A stretch of 64,000 nt of DNA from Longicatena caecimuris. GTDB lineage: Bacteria; Bacillota_I; Bacilli_A; Erysipelotrichales; Erysipelotrichaceae. Positions within the stretch are counted from its first letter, which is position 1, and each line of letters opens with the position of its first letter. A program made the position numbers and the translations under genes. The stretch spans positions 1 through 64,000 of the forward strand of contig NZ_SMBP01000002.1 in the NCBI RefSeq assembly GCF_004341945.1, given 5' to 3'. This document shows, in pieces, positions 25,901-33,757 of the stretch. The notes beneath the pieces were generated by a model, which was given only the letters and a program-made list of their open reading frames with translations, was not told the origin of the DNA and searched no databases.

Positions 25901-28740
25901 TTTGCTTCACCATCATTACCAAATGCTTCTACAGCACCTTGATCAACTAAAATACGCAGTTTGATTTTATTTCCTTCTAATGGTGTCAACTGATAAGAGA
26001 AATTACCACTGTTCATATAATGACCAGCATTTCTAGCATCCAGTACCATCTTTTTATTTACCACATCGTATTTATAGATAAGTTCTTTTCCACCGCCTTG
26101 ACGCAGTTTAAAGCCAAATTCTTTACTACTGCCTAGTGTAAACGTACCCTCTACATCATAGTAAATACCTGATACACCACGTAATATATTATCATCGTTT
26201 GCGGAAACTTTCTTATTTGTAATCTGATATAGGATATGTTCTTGGTCACGCAGTTTATTGACTTCTTCAACCACATTACTAGTTACTACATATTTACCAT
26301 CACGATCGGTTATCAAACCATATTCCTGTGGCAGAGATTGTGACCCTTTATATATCTTGCCATCAAACTCTGTAAAGTCTTGCAGCCAGCTGATTCCGAT
26401 TTGACGATTCTTTCCGGTACCATCTTCAAAGAATGTCATGGTTGCATATTTTCCAAAACCACGCCATGGATCCTCATTAGAATCCACATTGATACGATCG
26501 GTATCAGCTACCCATTTGAAAACATCGCCATCTCTTTCCATGTGACCGATGACATAGAAACCGGCACTACCGTTATAAATCCACTTCTGCTCACCGGTTC
26601 CATTCACTTTTGCAGGAATAAGCCCTGGACATTCTGAATAAATCTGATCACCATTTTTATACGTAAGATTTTGTGTGCGTGTCCATGTTTTCAAGTCTTC
26701 ACTTGCAAACAGCTGGGCAGCGCCACCGGCAGTAATCATATACCATTTTGTATCCCCATCGATCTTAAATACTTTAGGATCACGGAAATCATTTCCACTA
26801 AGTGTATTTCCTTCATTTGGCAAGACTGGATTTCCTTCATATTTGATCCAAGTTGTTCCATGATCTTTTGAATATGCAATGGCTTGTGATTGTTTACCAT
26901 TCTTTTCATTATGATAAGTAAAAATAGCTACTAATTTAGAATCCCCTTCTTGATTATCCGTAAAGAAACCAGAAGTGTTATCCTTATCTTCTACCGCAGA
27001 TCCAGAGAAGATTAATCCAAGATCATCAATCTGGATACCTAGAGGCTGTTGTTCCCAATTCACGAGATCCTTTGAACGAACATGTGCCCATGATTGTTTA
27101 TAAAAGTTATTATTTGGTGAATACTGATAAAACAAATGCCAATAGCCATCGGTAGAATCATATACCATACCATTTGGATCATTCATGAAATTGATTTGTG
27201 GTGTTACATGGAACTGCGCACGATTTTCTTGAGCTGCCAATTCCTCATTGCTAAACCATTTATTCACAGCAAATTGATAGTTTTTTGTAAAACCATCACG
27301 TTCAACACTGATCATGACATTGGCAAAGTTAGTTTCAAAATCATCAGCACGCAATGTATAAGCATCTTTCACTTCTTCACGTGGACGTGTCACGCGTAAA
27401 TTGCGATCTTTTATCGTAATATAGACCTTTCCATTGCCACTAGGCTTCAATGTCACTTCATCAATACCGGCAGCTATATCCATACCATAAATAGTTGTGC
27501 CTGGATCAATAGCTGGTGTGATACTTACACCATCACTTAATGCAAGTGCTGTTAATTCTGGTTCTGAAATGTTTGGACGTTCTGTTTCATTTTGATAATA
27601 TAAATTTTGATATACGACACTGCCATCCCAAGTAAGCAGGCCTAAATATCCATCACGATGACGATCATCCTGAACATGTGCAACCCCTTTTCCATTGACA
27701 TAAGCATAAATATCAGAGCCAACTACAGTAACTTTCAAATCATAGGAACCATCTTCATTCGGTGCCACTTCACTTAGCGGAATTTCAGCTAAACTGCCAC
27801 CTGTTGGAAATTCAAATAATTTGAAGATGTTATTTGTGTAATCGGCGTTAAATGCATAACAACCAGCTTTAGGATCGTTAGGGTTTTCGACACGGAACAA
27901 TAAAGCTCCTGCGCCTTTACCATGTTTATTGACCGTATGCACCTGATAAGTAAAATCTTGACTTTTAGTATCGGATATGGCGAAGTTATCACCGGTTCCA
28001 GAGGATGTAAGACCATCCTCGCCTTTTGTCCAAATACCTTGAAGTCCTCTCAAATTTTCAATATTTGTTTTGAAATTATCTACGGTACGAATCGTTCTGT
28101 CCGTAAATTTTATGTTAGAATAGGCAGCTTCTGTTTTAAAGGTCAAAATACCGATATAGCCTCCTACCCATGCATCGATTTTACCTTCCATCTGATATAA
28201 ACTGCCACCTTCACTTTGCACCTTATAAATAAAGGTACCATCTGCTTTTACATCCAGATCTAAGTGAATTTTCTTCGTGATATCATAATCTGTTAATTGG
28301 ATTTGCTCGGCATAATCTTCTCCCGCCGGAACTTTGAAGACACGCATGATGTTGCCATCTTGTTCCCTAACAACATTGGCTCCTTTCCATGTAGTCGAAG
28401 GTTTATCTTTATCCCCTATGCCAAATACCAGAGCCGCTGAATTTTCACCACCAGCCGTGAGTTCAACATCAGCGCTGTAATGAAAATCATTGACCAACTC
28501 ATTGATTTCATTACTTACCGCAAAGTTATCGCCACCCGTATTTTTTAAGAGAATGCGATTTTCTTGCACATCCTTTTCTCCCCCAATAAAATCAGATAGT
28601 GTCATTTCCTCTATGCTTTTTTGCATTTGGGAAACCATCTTTGGATTTGTGGCCGCTACGATAGAAGTTGGAGCGATGCTGCTTACCACCATCGAACAGG
28701 TCATGAGCACTGTTGCAGCTTTTAATACTTTTTTTGTCAT
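22915..28740 (-). CDS. Giant cell-wall-anchored GH32 fructan hydrolase with FIVAR repeats
   Basis: 1941 residues. The order is signal peptide (about 1-30), two LamG/CBM66-like beta domains (about 45-215 and 225-390), a GH32 catalytic beta-propeller (about 505-820), the GH32 C-terminal beta-sandwich (to about 990), Ig-like (about 1000-1060), a third LamG-like domain (about 1075-1235), Ig-like (to about 1310), eight FIVAR repeats (about 1315-1880), then TPKTG, a hydrophobic stretch and RKKRKY. The catalytic set is complete: Asp521 in MNDPNG, Asp654 in FRDP, Glu703 in ECPG. The product should be an exo-levanase/inulinase or similar beta-fructosidase displayed on the wall by sortase. The sorting signal has Thr instead of the usual Leu. 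FIVAR domains likely act as a stalk or adhesin. No fructose transporter is nearby. Confidence 0.93.
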   Translation of the reverse strand: MTKKVLKAATVLMTCSMVVSSIAPTSIVAATNPKMVSQMQKSIEEMTLSDFIGGEKDVQENRILLKNTGGDNFAVSNEINELVNDFHYSADVELTAGGENSAALVFGIGDKDKPSTTWKGANVVREQDGNIMRVFKVPAGEDYAEQIQLTDYDITKKIHLDLDVKADGTFIYKVQSEGGSLYQMEGKIDAWVGGYIGILTFKTEAAYSNIKFTDRTIRTVDNFKTNIENLRGLQGIWTKGEDGLTSSGTGDNFAISDTKSQDFTYQVHTVNKHGKGAGALLFRVENPNDPKAGCYAFNADYTNNIFKLFEFPTGGSLAEIPLSEVAPNEDGSYDLKVTVVGSDIYAYVNGKGVAHVQDDRHRDGYLGLLTWDGSVVYQNLYYQNETERPNISEPELTALALSDGVSITPAIDPGTTIYGMDIAAGIDEVTLKPSGNGKVYITIKDRNLRVTRPREEVKDAYTLRADDFETNFANVMISVERDGFTKNYQFAVNKWFSNEELAAQENRAQFHVTPQINFMNDPNGMVYDSTDGYWHLFYQYSPNNNFYKQSWAHVRSKDLVNWEQQPLGIQIDDLGLIFSGSAVEDKDNTSGFFTDNQEGDSKLVAIFTYHNEKNGKQSQAIAYSKDHGTTWIKYEGNPVLPNEGNTLSGNDFRDPKVFKIDGDTKWYMITAGGAAQLFASEDLKTWTRTQNLTYKNGDQIYSECPGLIPAKVNGTGEQKWIYNGSAGFYVIGHMERDGDVFKWVADTDRINVDSNEDPWRGFGKYATMTFFEDGTGKNRQIGISWLQDFTEFDGKIYKGSQSLPQEYGLITDRDGKYVVTSNVVEEVNKLRDQEHILYQITNKKVSANDDNILRGVSGIYYDVEGTFTLGSSKEFGFKLRQGGGKELIYKYDVVNKKMVLDARNAGHYMNSGNFSYQLTPLEGNKIKLRILVDQGAVEAFGNDGEANISTTLYQDNHNIAMSFFTNDGDVTIDDLKIYDMKSMYSKKSGSETAKTQLYVSAKERVHVDTAFTVDANVYPNPSEMNDIKWTLPEGLQIVKEEKGSITVKALKAGVYRIQATVGELSDEVSVQAIVPSLDSNITNWNTNEVWEITEKGMEGKNTGGDSFQLSDTKISKDQPFVLEADMSIKEGIAAGLVFGVKDKNAPTSLWFCVNVERNENGAIAKIFKNMNGQDWHIDKLLPPAIVDADTYHLKVAYDGKGTLTYYVNDLQIAQKSDADIVDGYIGVQTFRSTTVFNHIKVAFPQAVVNDVTLPEEVLVAFKENDVTAKLPKDVMVTLDNGNVLKETISWDLSNVDTAVSGDYKVKGTVLGKEVELCVFVQADKTALKKIIEQADTYEADAYTEESYLNLMTVVTKAKEVLKDDKATQDAVNAQVTAIEKAIAALEKEEKPIVVDKAELKKALDKAKAIQVDGYTSASYAKLQEAIKAAEKVYADDKATQDAVNAQVTAIEKAIAALEKEEKPIVVNKAELKKALDKAKAVQADGYTSASYAKLQEAIKAAEKVYADDKATQDAVNAQVTAIEKAIAALEKEEKPIVVNKAELKKALDEAKAVQADGYTSASYAKLQEAIKAAEKIYADDKATQDAVNAQVTAIEKAIAALEKEEKPIVVNKAELKKALDKAKAMQADGYTSASYAKLQEAIKAAEKIYADDKATQDAVNAQVTAIEKAIAALEKEEKPIVVNKAELKKALDKAKAVQADGYTSASYAKLQEAIKAAEKVYADDKATQDAVNAQVTAIEKAIAALEKEEKPIVVNKAELKKALDEAKAIQAEGFTSASYAKLQKAIKAAEKVYADAAASQDDVKVQVKNIQKAIQSLEAVSQTSAKAILQNLVEKAEKKKESAYTATSWKTFEKALKDAKNILQKKDATKVEIQQAYETLVTALQQLKAIEQHKKEPVNTTDKTDTPKTGDTSQAQTAGIMVILSGAVLAVLRKKRKYVEE
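23465..24640. repeat. 216-bp tandem repeats encoding FIVAR domains
   Basis: Near-identical units with a 216-base period (for example the string CAGCTCTGCTTTGTTTACAAC recurs at 23465 and 23681). Five central units differ only by a few substitutions (VQAD/MQAD/IQVD, DKAKA/DEAKA, KVYADD/KIYADD). They are flanked by diverged units on each side. In-frame expansion or contraction by recombination is expected. Confidence 0.95.
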
Positions 28741-28792
28741 TGTTTCTCCTTTCCCTTTTCTTTTTTACCCTGTGAGTACAGGTGCTATCCTC

Positions 28793-28821
28793 ATTATAGA
28801 AAAAAGATCTTGTATTCACAA
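28793..28821 (-). promoter_or_regulatory. Promoter of the GH32 gene
   Basis: Minus-strand TTGTGA (28821-28816), 17-base spacer, TATAAT (28798-28793). An inverted repeat ATTCAC-AA-GTGAAT at 28814-28827 overlaps the -35 box and could be an operator. Confidence 0.7.
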
Positions 28822-28850
28822 GTGAATTATGTAACCTCTTTCATTGACAA

Positions 28851-28865
28851 ATGTAAGCGTTTAAT
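28851..28865. promoter_or_regulatory. Candidate cre (CcpA) site
   Basis: ATGTAAGCGTTTAAT agrees with the degenerate cre consensus WTGNAANCGNWNNCW at all but one fixed position. It lies about 30 bases upstream of the -35 box, unlike a simple roadblock site, so its role is uncertain. Confidence 0.45.
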
Positions 28866-29102
28866 TATTTTCTATATGATTATAAACTCAACAATAATGT
28901 TCTAAAAAGAACAAGGAAGATCGTTTATTTCTAACAAATTAATACCATATAAAACCGTTGCCGAAATTCTTACTTTTCTGATTATTTTCATACTATGTTT
29001 ATTCTCATAGCCCGATGTGAGAATGCAAAATATTCACTTACTCTCACCTATATCATAGCCCATTATATGCGTAATTCTAGTTACGCTACGCGCATGCGAG
29101 CC
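28866..29102. other. Non-coding gap
   Basis: AT-rich sequence between the GH32 regulatory region and the icd terminator. A short inverted repeat GTTCT-AAAA-AGAAC occurs near 28900. The 78-codon open frame at 28995-29231 has no start signals and crosses the terminator, so I do not call it. Confidence 0.5.
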
Positions 29103-29161
29103 AGCAAAAAAAATGATGCCCCTATAACGTATATTTTACACTACGTCATCCTAGCATCATT
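29103..29161 (-). terminator. icd operon terminator
   Basis: AATGATGC (29112-29119) pairs with GCATCATT (29154-29161), with eight T on the minus strand. Confidence 0.72.
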
Positions 29162-29214
29162 TTTATTTCTATCTGCCATATTTGGCATTATTTATATCAT
29201 GAAAACACTCTTGT

Positions 29215-30210
29215 CTATAAATGTGCAATGATAGCATCTCGATAAGCTTGCGTAGTTGCATTGCCATGAAGATCAGGAGTGAGCACCTTAGCTTCCTCTA
29301 ACACCGCATCAACAGCATTGCGAATCTTAGTGGCAATATCTTCCATACCTAGATTCTCTAGCATCATACAGGCGCTCCACAACAAAGCGGTTGGATTGGC
29401 GATATGCTTTCCGGCAATATCCGGTGCAGAGCCATGCACTGCCTCAAACATCGCATATTCACTACCCAAATTGCAGCTTGGCAAAAGTCCCAAACCACCA
29501 ATTAGACCACTGGTAAGATCTGATACAATATCACCATACAGATTAGGCATGACCATGACGTCAAAGGTTTCTGGATGCATGACTAGCTGCATGCATACAT
29601 TATCAACAATCTTATCATCTGCCTCAATATCAGGATATTCTTTGGCAATCGTTTGAAAAATATTTAAAAACAAACCATCACTCATCTTCAAAATATTCGC
29701 CTTATGCACACAAGTGACCTTTTTTCTTCCATGCTCTTTCGCATAAGCAAAAGCATCATGAATAATACGTTCACTTGCCTTGCGCGTAATGATTTTTGTC
29801 GCATGTACAGTATTTTCATCAATCTGTTCTTCCACTCCGACATACAGATCCTCTGTATTTTCACGAAATGTCACGATATCCACATTCTCAAATCTGGTCT
29901 TTACGGCGCTGTTTGATTTCGCAGGGCGAATGTTTGCGTAAAGGTCATACTTATTACGCAGCGTGACATTTAAGGAACGAAATCCCTTACCGATCGGTGT
30001 CGTAATTGGTGCTTTTAAAAGTACTTTATTTTTTTCAAAGGACGCAAAGGCAGCATCCGGAATCAGTTTCCCATGACGCTCATATTCTGCTGCCCCTACT
30101 TCAAAACACTCATAAGATAAGGGGGCTTTGGCAGCCTCTAAAATTTTTAAAACGGCATCTACAATTTCAGGCCCAATGCCATCTCCCTTAAATACGGTAA
30201 TTGTTTTCAT
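29215..30210 (-). CDS. icd: NAD-dependent isocitrate dehydrogenase
   Basis: Oxidative decarboxylation of isocitrate to 2-oxoglutarate. It is 331 residues, the short IDH3-like form. The signatures are FKGDGIGPEI at the N-terminus, the substrate segment GFRSLNVTLRNKYDLYANIRP, the metal-binding NLYGDIVSDLTSGLIGG, and HGSAPDIAGKHIANPTA. The Asp in APDIAGK indicates NAD rather than NADP. Isopropylmalate dehydrogenase is the main alternative, but the LRNKYDLYANIRP segment and the citrate synthase partner favour IDH. It starts 3 bases after gltA with GGAGGAG upstream, so the two are one operon. Confidence 0.92.
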   Translation of the reverse strand: MKTITVFKGDGIGPEIVDAVLKILEAAKAPLSYECFEVGAAEYERHGKLIPDAAFASFEKNKVLLKAPITTPIGKGFRSLNVTLRNKYDLYANIRPAKSNSAVKTRFENVDIVTFRENTEDLYVGVEEQIDENTVHATKIITRKASERIIHDAFAYAKEHGRKKVTCVHKANILKMSDGLFLNIFQTIAKEYPDIEADDKIVDNVCMQLVMHPETFDVMVMPNLYGDIVSDLTSGLIGGLGLLPSCNLGSEYAMFEAVHGSAPDIAGKHIANPTALLWSACMMLENLGMEDIATKIRNAVDAVLEEAKVLTPDLHGNATTQAYRDAIIAHL

Positions 30211-30213
30211 ATA

Positions 30214-31548
30214 CTAACGCTCCTCCATTTTTACATACTCTTTTACGGCTCCTACATATTTCGTAGCCGGGCGCATAATCCTGCCATCATATGCTTTATT
30301 TTCAATGTTATGTGCCAGCCAGCCGACAGTTCTTGCTGTCACAAACAATGGTGTATACAAATCTTCAGGTATGCCCATCATCTCATATACAAAACCACTA
30401 TAGAAATCGACATTACTAGAGACATGAATGCCTTTGACATCCCATATTACCTCTTTGGCACACCGCTCAAAACGCTGATAGAATTCATATTCATTCGACT
30501 TATGCTTGCTTTCAGCCAGCTTTTCAATATAACCCTGCAACACCTCACTGCGCGGATCACTCAATGTGTAAATGGCATGACCCATTCCATAGATCAGACC
30601 GCTGCAATCATAAAACTCCTTATTTAATATGCGATACAACAATGCCTTGATTTCCACATCATTATCCGTATAGCCAATTTCACGAATAACTTCCTTCATC
30701 ATGGAACTGACCTTTAAATTGGCGCCTCCATGACGAGGTCCTTTCATGCTGCCAATAGCACCAACGATCGAAGAATAAATATCAGTTCCGGTAGAAGAAA
30801 TGACTACATTTGTAAAAGTAGAGTTATTCCCACCGCCATGATCTGCATGTACGATCAGCATCATATCCAAAATTCTAGCCTCTAATTCACTAAAGCGATG
30901 ATCTTTCCTTAACATATATAAAATATTTTCCGCGATGGACAGCTTTTGCTGAACCGGATGGATGACCAATGATTTCTTATTATAGCGATGCATCTTGCTC
31001 TGATAGGCATAGCAGATGATGCTTGGTAATTTGGCCAAGATATTCAAGCCTTGCTCTAGCGTATTCTCCACGCTGATATCATCGGCAGCATCATCATAAT
31101 CATAAAGTGCCAACACCGCTTGTTGTAAACGATTCATAATATTTTTACCCGGCATATGCAGAAATTTGGTTTCCAAAAAATCATCCGGCAATTCATAGTG
31201 ATCCTTTAAAATCTTACAAAAATCTTGTAATTCCTCACGATTAGGCAGATAGCCAAACAGTAATAAAAAACAGGTTTCTTCATACCCACATACCTGATTT
31301 TTGCTAATATTCGCTATAATATCGCGAAGCTCGATACCACGATAATATAACTTCCCTTCATCATCTGTTTTCACTTCATCTACATATTTATAACCGACGA
31401 CATCTGCAATGCGTGTCAGACCGACGCGAACCCCCGTACCATCATCATTACGCAATCCTTTTTTGACATTATATTTATGAAACAATTCATTAGGAATATC
31501 CGAATACTGTTTCGATTTTTGATAAAATGTGTGCAATGCATCAATCAT
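30214..31548 (-). CDS. gltA: Citrate synthase
   Basis: Condenses acetyl-CoA and oxaloacetate. It is 444 residues, of the long form seen in Clostridia and relatives. The catalytic elements are HADHGGGNNSTFT (first His), GPRHGGAN, GHAIYTLSDPR (second His) and NVDFYSGFVYEMMGIPEDLYTPLF (Asp). The ATG at 31548 was chosen over a GTG three codons earlier since AGAGGTGAG lies 8 bases before it. Together with icd behind it and the divergent aconitase it makes the complete route from oxaloacetate to 2-oxoglutarate, presumably for glutamate synthesis. Confidence 0.96.
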   Translation of the reverse strand: MIDALHTFYQKSKQYSDIPNELFHKYNVKKGLRNDDGTGVRVGLTRIADVVGYKYVDEVKTDDEGKLYYRGIELRDIIANISKNQVCGYEETCFLLLFGYLPNREELQDFCKILKDHYELPDDFLETKFLHMPGKNIMNRLQQAVLALYDYDDAADDISVENTLEQGLNILAKLPSIICYAYQSKMHRYNKKSLVIHPVQQKLSIAENILYMLRKDHRFSELEARILDMMLIVHADHGGGNNSTFTNVVISSTGTDIYSSIVGAIGSMKGPRHGGANLKVSSMMKEVIREIGYTDNDVEIKALLYRILNKEFYDCSGLIYGMGHAIYTLSDPRSEVLQGYIEKLAESKHKSNEYEFYQRFERCAKEVIWDVKGIHVSSNVDFYSGFVYEMMGIPEDLYTPLFVTARTVGWLAHNIENKAYDGRIMRPATKYVGAVKEYVKMEER

Positions 31549-31580
31549 AAGGCTCACCTCTCACTTTCAAGTTACTTTCA

Positions 31581-31609
31581 ATATTACATCATATTTTTCA
31601 TAAAATCAA
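31581..31609 (-). promoter_or_regulatory. gltA-icd promoter
   Basis: Minus-strand TTGATT (31609-31604), 17-base spacer, TAATAT (31586-31581), in the 121-base intergenic region shared with the aconitase promoter. Confidence 0.6.
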
Positions 31610-31629
31610 TGAAATATTTTCATGATTTA

Positions 31630-31638
31630 TGATATAAT
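31630..31638 (+). promoter_or_regulatory. Aconitase promoter, extended -10
   Basis: TGATATAAT gives an extended -10 (TG-n-TATAAT). No good -35 box is evident. The start codon is 32 bases downstream. Confidence 0.6.
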
Positions 31639-31669
31639 GTTACCTGTATATGAGAAAGGAAGAGAATTT

Positions 31670-33589
31670 ATGCCAACGATAACTGAGAAAATCATCAGCG
31701 CACATCTCATCGAGGGTGAGATGAAACGCGGCGAGCCAATCGCCATTCATATTGATCAGACATTAACACAGGACGCTACTGGCACTATGGCGTATCTGCA
31801 ATTAGAAGCGATGGGCGTCGAGCAGGTAAAAACCGAATTGTCCATCAGCTATGTCGACCATAATACCTTACAAAGCGGTTTTGAAAATGCCGATGATCAT
31901 AAGTATTTACAAACGGTCGCTATGAAACACGGTATCCGCTTTTCACGTCCAGGAAATGGGATCTGTCATCAAGTTCATTTGGAACGCTTTGCCATTCCCG
32001 GCAAAACATTATTAGGAAGTGATTCTCATACTCCAACTGCCGGAGGTATGGGAGCTTTAGCTATCGGTGCCGGTGGTTTGGATGTAGCCTGTGCCATGGC
32101 AGGTAGAGCTTTCCATTTAAACATGCCACATATTATCAATGTGAAATTACATGGTGCCTTGACAAAAGGTGTTTCCAGTAAAGATATCATCTTAAAGGTC
32201 TTACAGCTGTTAAGTGTAAAAGGCGGGGTAGGCAGTGTCATTGAATACAGTGGAGATGGCGTTGCCTCTTTAAGCATTCCCCAACGTGCTACAATTACGA
32301 ATATGGGAGCAGAATTAGGCGCAACAACCTCCGTTTTCCCAAGTGATGAAGTAACAAAAGACTTTTTAAAAAAGCAGCAACGTGAAGAAGATTGGGTAGA
32401 AATCGTTGCAGATGAAGATGCGGTATATGATAAAGTCATTGAAATTGATCTAACAACCTTAGAACCAATGATTGCCATGCCCCATTCTCCGGACAATGTC
32501 CTGCCTATTTCTGAAGTACTAGGCTTAAAGGTCGATCAAGTTGCCATCGGCAGCTGTACCAATTCCTCTTATCGCGATATGATGAGCGTTGCTAACATTC
32601 TACAAGGTAAGACCATTGATGAAAATGTCAGTCTGGTCATTTCACCGGGTTCTCGACAGGTATTAAACATGATTGCCCAAAATGGTGGTTTATCAGCCAT
32701 GATCTCTGCCGGTGCCAGAATTTTAGAAAGTACTTGTGGTCCTTGTATCGGCATGGGACAATCTCCTATTACCAATGCTTTATCACTACGTACCTTTAAC
32801 CGTAACTTCTATGGAAGAAGTGGAACACTTAGTGCTAAAGTATGCTTAGTTTCCCCTGAAACCGCAGCTGCAAGTGCTTTAGCCGGTTATATCGTAGATC
32901 CAAGAACGATTGATTACACGATACCAAACGATCCTGAAACCTTTGCCATTGATGATTCCATGGTCATTGTACCAGATGCACAGACTGCAGCAGAAACAGA
33001 AGTTATCCGCGGTCCAAATATCAAACCATTGCCTATCAACACACCGTTAGATGATGTTATTGATAAGAAGGTCATGATCAAGGTAGAAGATAATATCACA
33101 ACAGATCATATTGCCCCAGCCGGCGCAAAGGTATTGCCATATCGTTCCAATATTGAAAAGATCAGTGAATTTATCTTTATGAATGTCAAAGCAAGCTTCC
33201 ATGATGATTGTTTACAACATGGTGGTGGCTATATTGTAGCAGGCGCGAATTATGGACAAGGTTCTTCTCGTGAACATGCCGCATTAGCACCTATGTATCT
33301 AGGTATCAAAGCCGTCATTGCCAAAAGTTTTGCCCGTATCCATCGTGCCAATCTGATTAACTTTGGCATTCTTCCATTAACCTTTGTGAATGAAAAAGAT
33401 TATGATACCATTGATGAAATGGATGAATTAAAGATTGAACATCTATCAGATCTTCAAGTAGATGTGCCTTTACAGGTACAAAACATTACCAAAGGATACT
33501 ATTTTGAGGTAGCACATCATCTTACGGCATTAGATATTGAAACCATCAAAGCCGGTGGTACCTTAAATCTGATTCGTCAACATCAGTAA
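31670..33589 (+). CDS. acnA: Aconitate hydratase
   Basis: Isomerises citrate to isocitrate through an iron-sulfur cluster. It is 639 residues, the shorter mitochondrial-like form rather than the roughly 900-residue AcnA. The cluster ligands are Cys296 (GSCTNSS), Cys356 and Cys359 (STCGPCIGMG). Other signatures are GSDSHTPTAGGMGALAIGAGG and, in the C-terminal swivel domain, GANYGQGSSREHAAL. The ATG at 31670 has AAAGGAAGAG before it; the frame runs 16 codons further up, across the -10 box, so the upstream ATG is rejected. It is divergent from gltA-icd. Confidence 0.95.
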   Translation: MPTITEKIISAHLIEGEMKRGEPIAIHIDQTLTQDATGTMAYLQLEAMGVEQVKTELSISYVDHNTLQSGFENADDHKYLQTVAMKHGIRFSRPGNGICHQVHLERFAIPGKTLLGSDSHTPTAGGMGALAIGAGGLDVACAMAGRAFHLNMPHIINVKLHGALTKGVSSKDIILKVLQLLSVKGGVGSVIEYSGDGVASLSIPQRATITNMGAELGATTSVFPSDEVTKDFLKKQQREEDWVEIVADEDAVYDKVIEIDLTTLEPMIAMPHSPDNVLPISEVLGLKVDQVAIGSCTNSSYRDMMSVANILQGKTIDENVSLVISPGSRQVLNMIAQNGGLSAMISAGARILESTCGPCIGMGQSPITNALSLRTFNRNFYGRSGTLSAKVCLVSPETAAASALAGYIVDPRTIDYTIPNDPETFAIDDSMVIVPDAQTAAETEVIRGPNIKPLPINTPLDDVIDKKVMIKVEDNITTDHIAPAGAKVLPYRSNIEKISEFIFMNVKASFHDDCLQHGGGYIVAGANYGQGSSREHAALAPMYLGIKAVIAKSFARIHRANLINFGILPLTFVNEKDYDTIDEMDELKIEHLSDLQVDVPLQVQNITKGYYFEVAHHLTALDIETIKAGGTLNLIRQHQ

Positions 33590-33650
33590 GGATAACGCTA
33601 CAATCAAAAGAATACAGCTTCTTATTAAAAATGAAGCATCAAGTACATTG

Positions 33651-33691
33651 AAAAAAGCAATTCCTGTTTTGTTAAAGGAATTGCTTCTTTT
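33651..33691. terminator. Bidirectional terminator between acnA and the MFS gene
   Basis: AAGCAATTCC (33655-33664) / GGAATTGCTT (33677-33686), loop of 12, with A run before and T run after, serving two convergent genes. Confidence 0.85.
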
Positions 33692-33757
33692 GTGTCTATC
33701 AGCAAAAGACTTATTATTTATGTAACCGTATTTAGCTGAAGATGAAATTTCTCTATT

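Noticed and set aside
28995-29231. 78-codon plus-strand frame with hydrophobic end
   Set aside because: It overlaps the icd terminator and the 3' end of icd and has no ribosome binding site.
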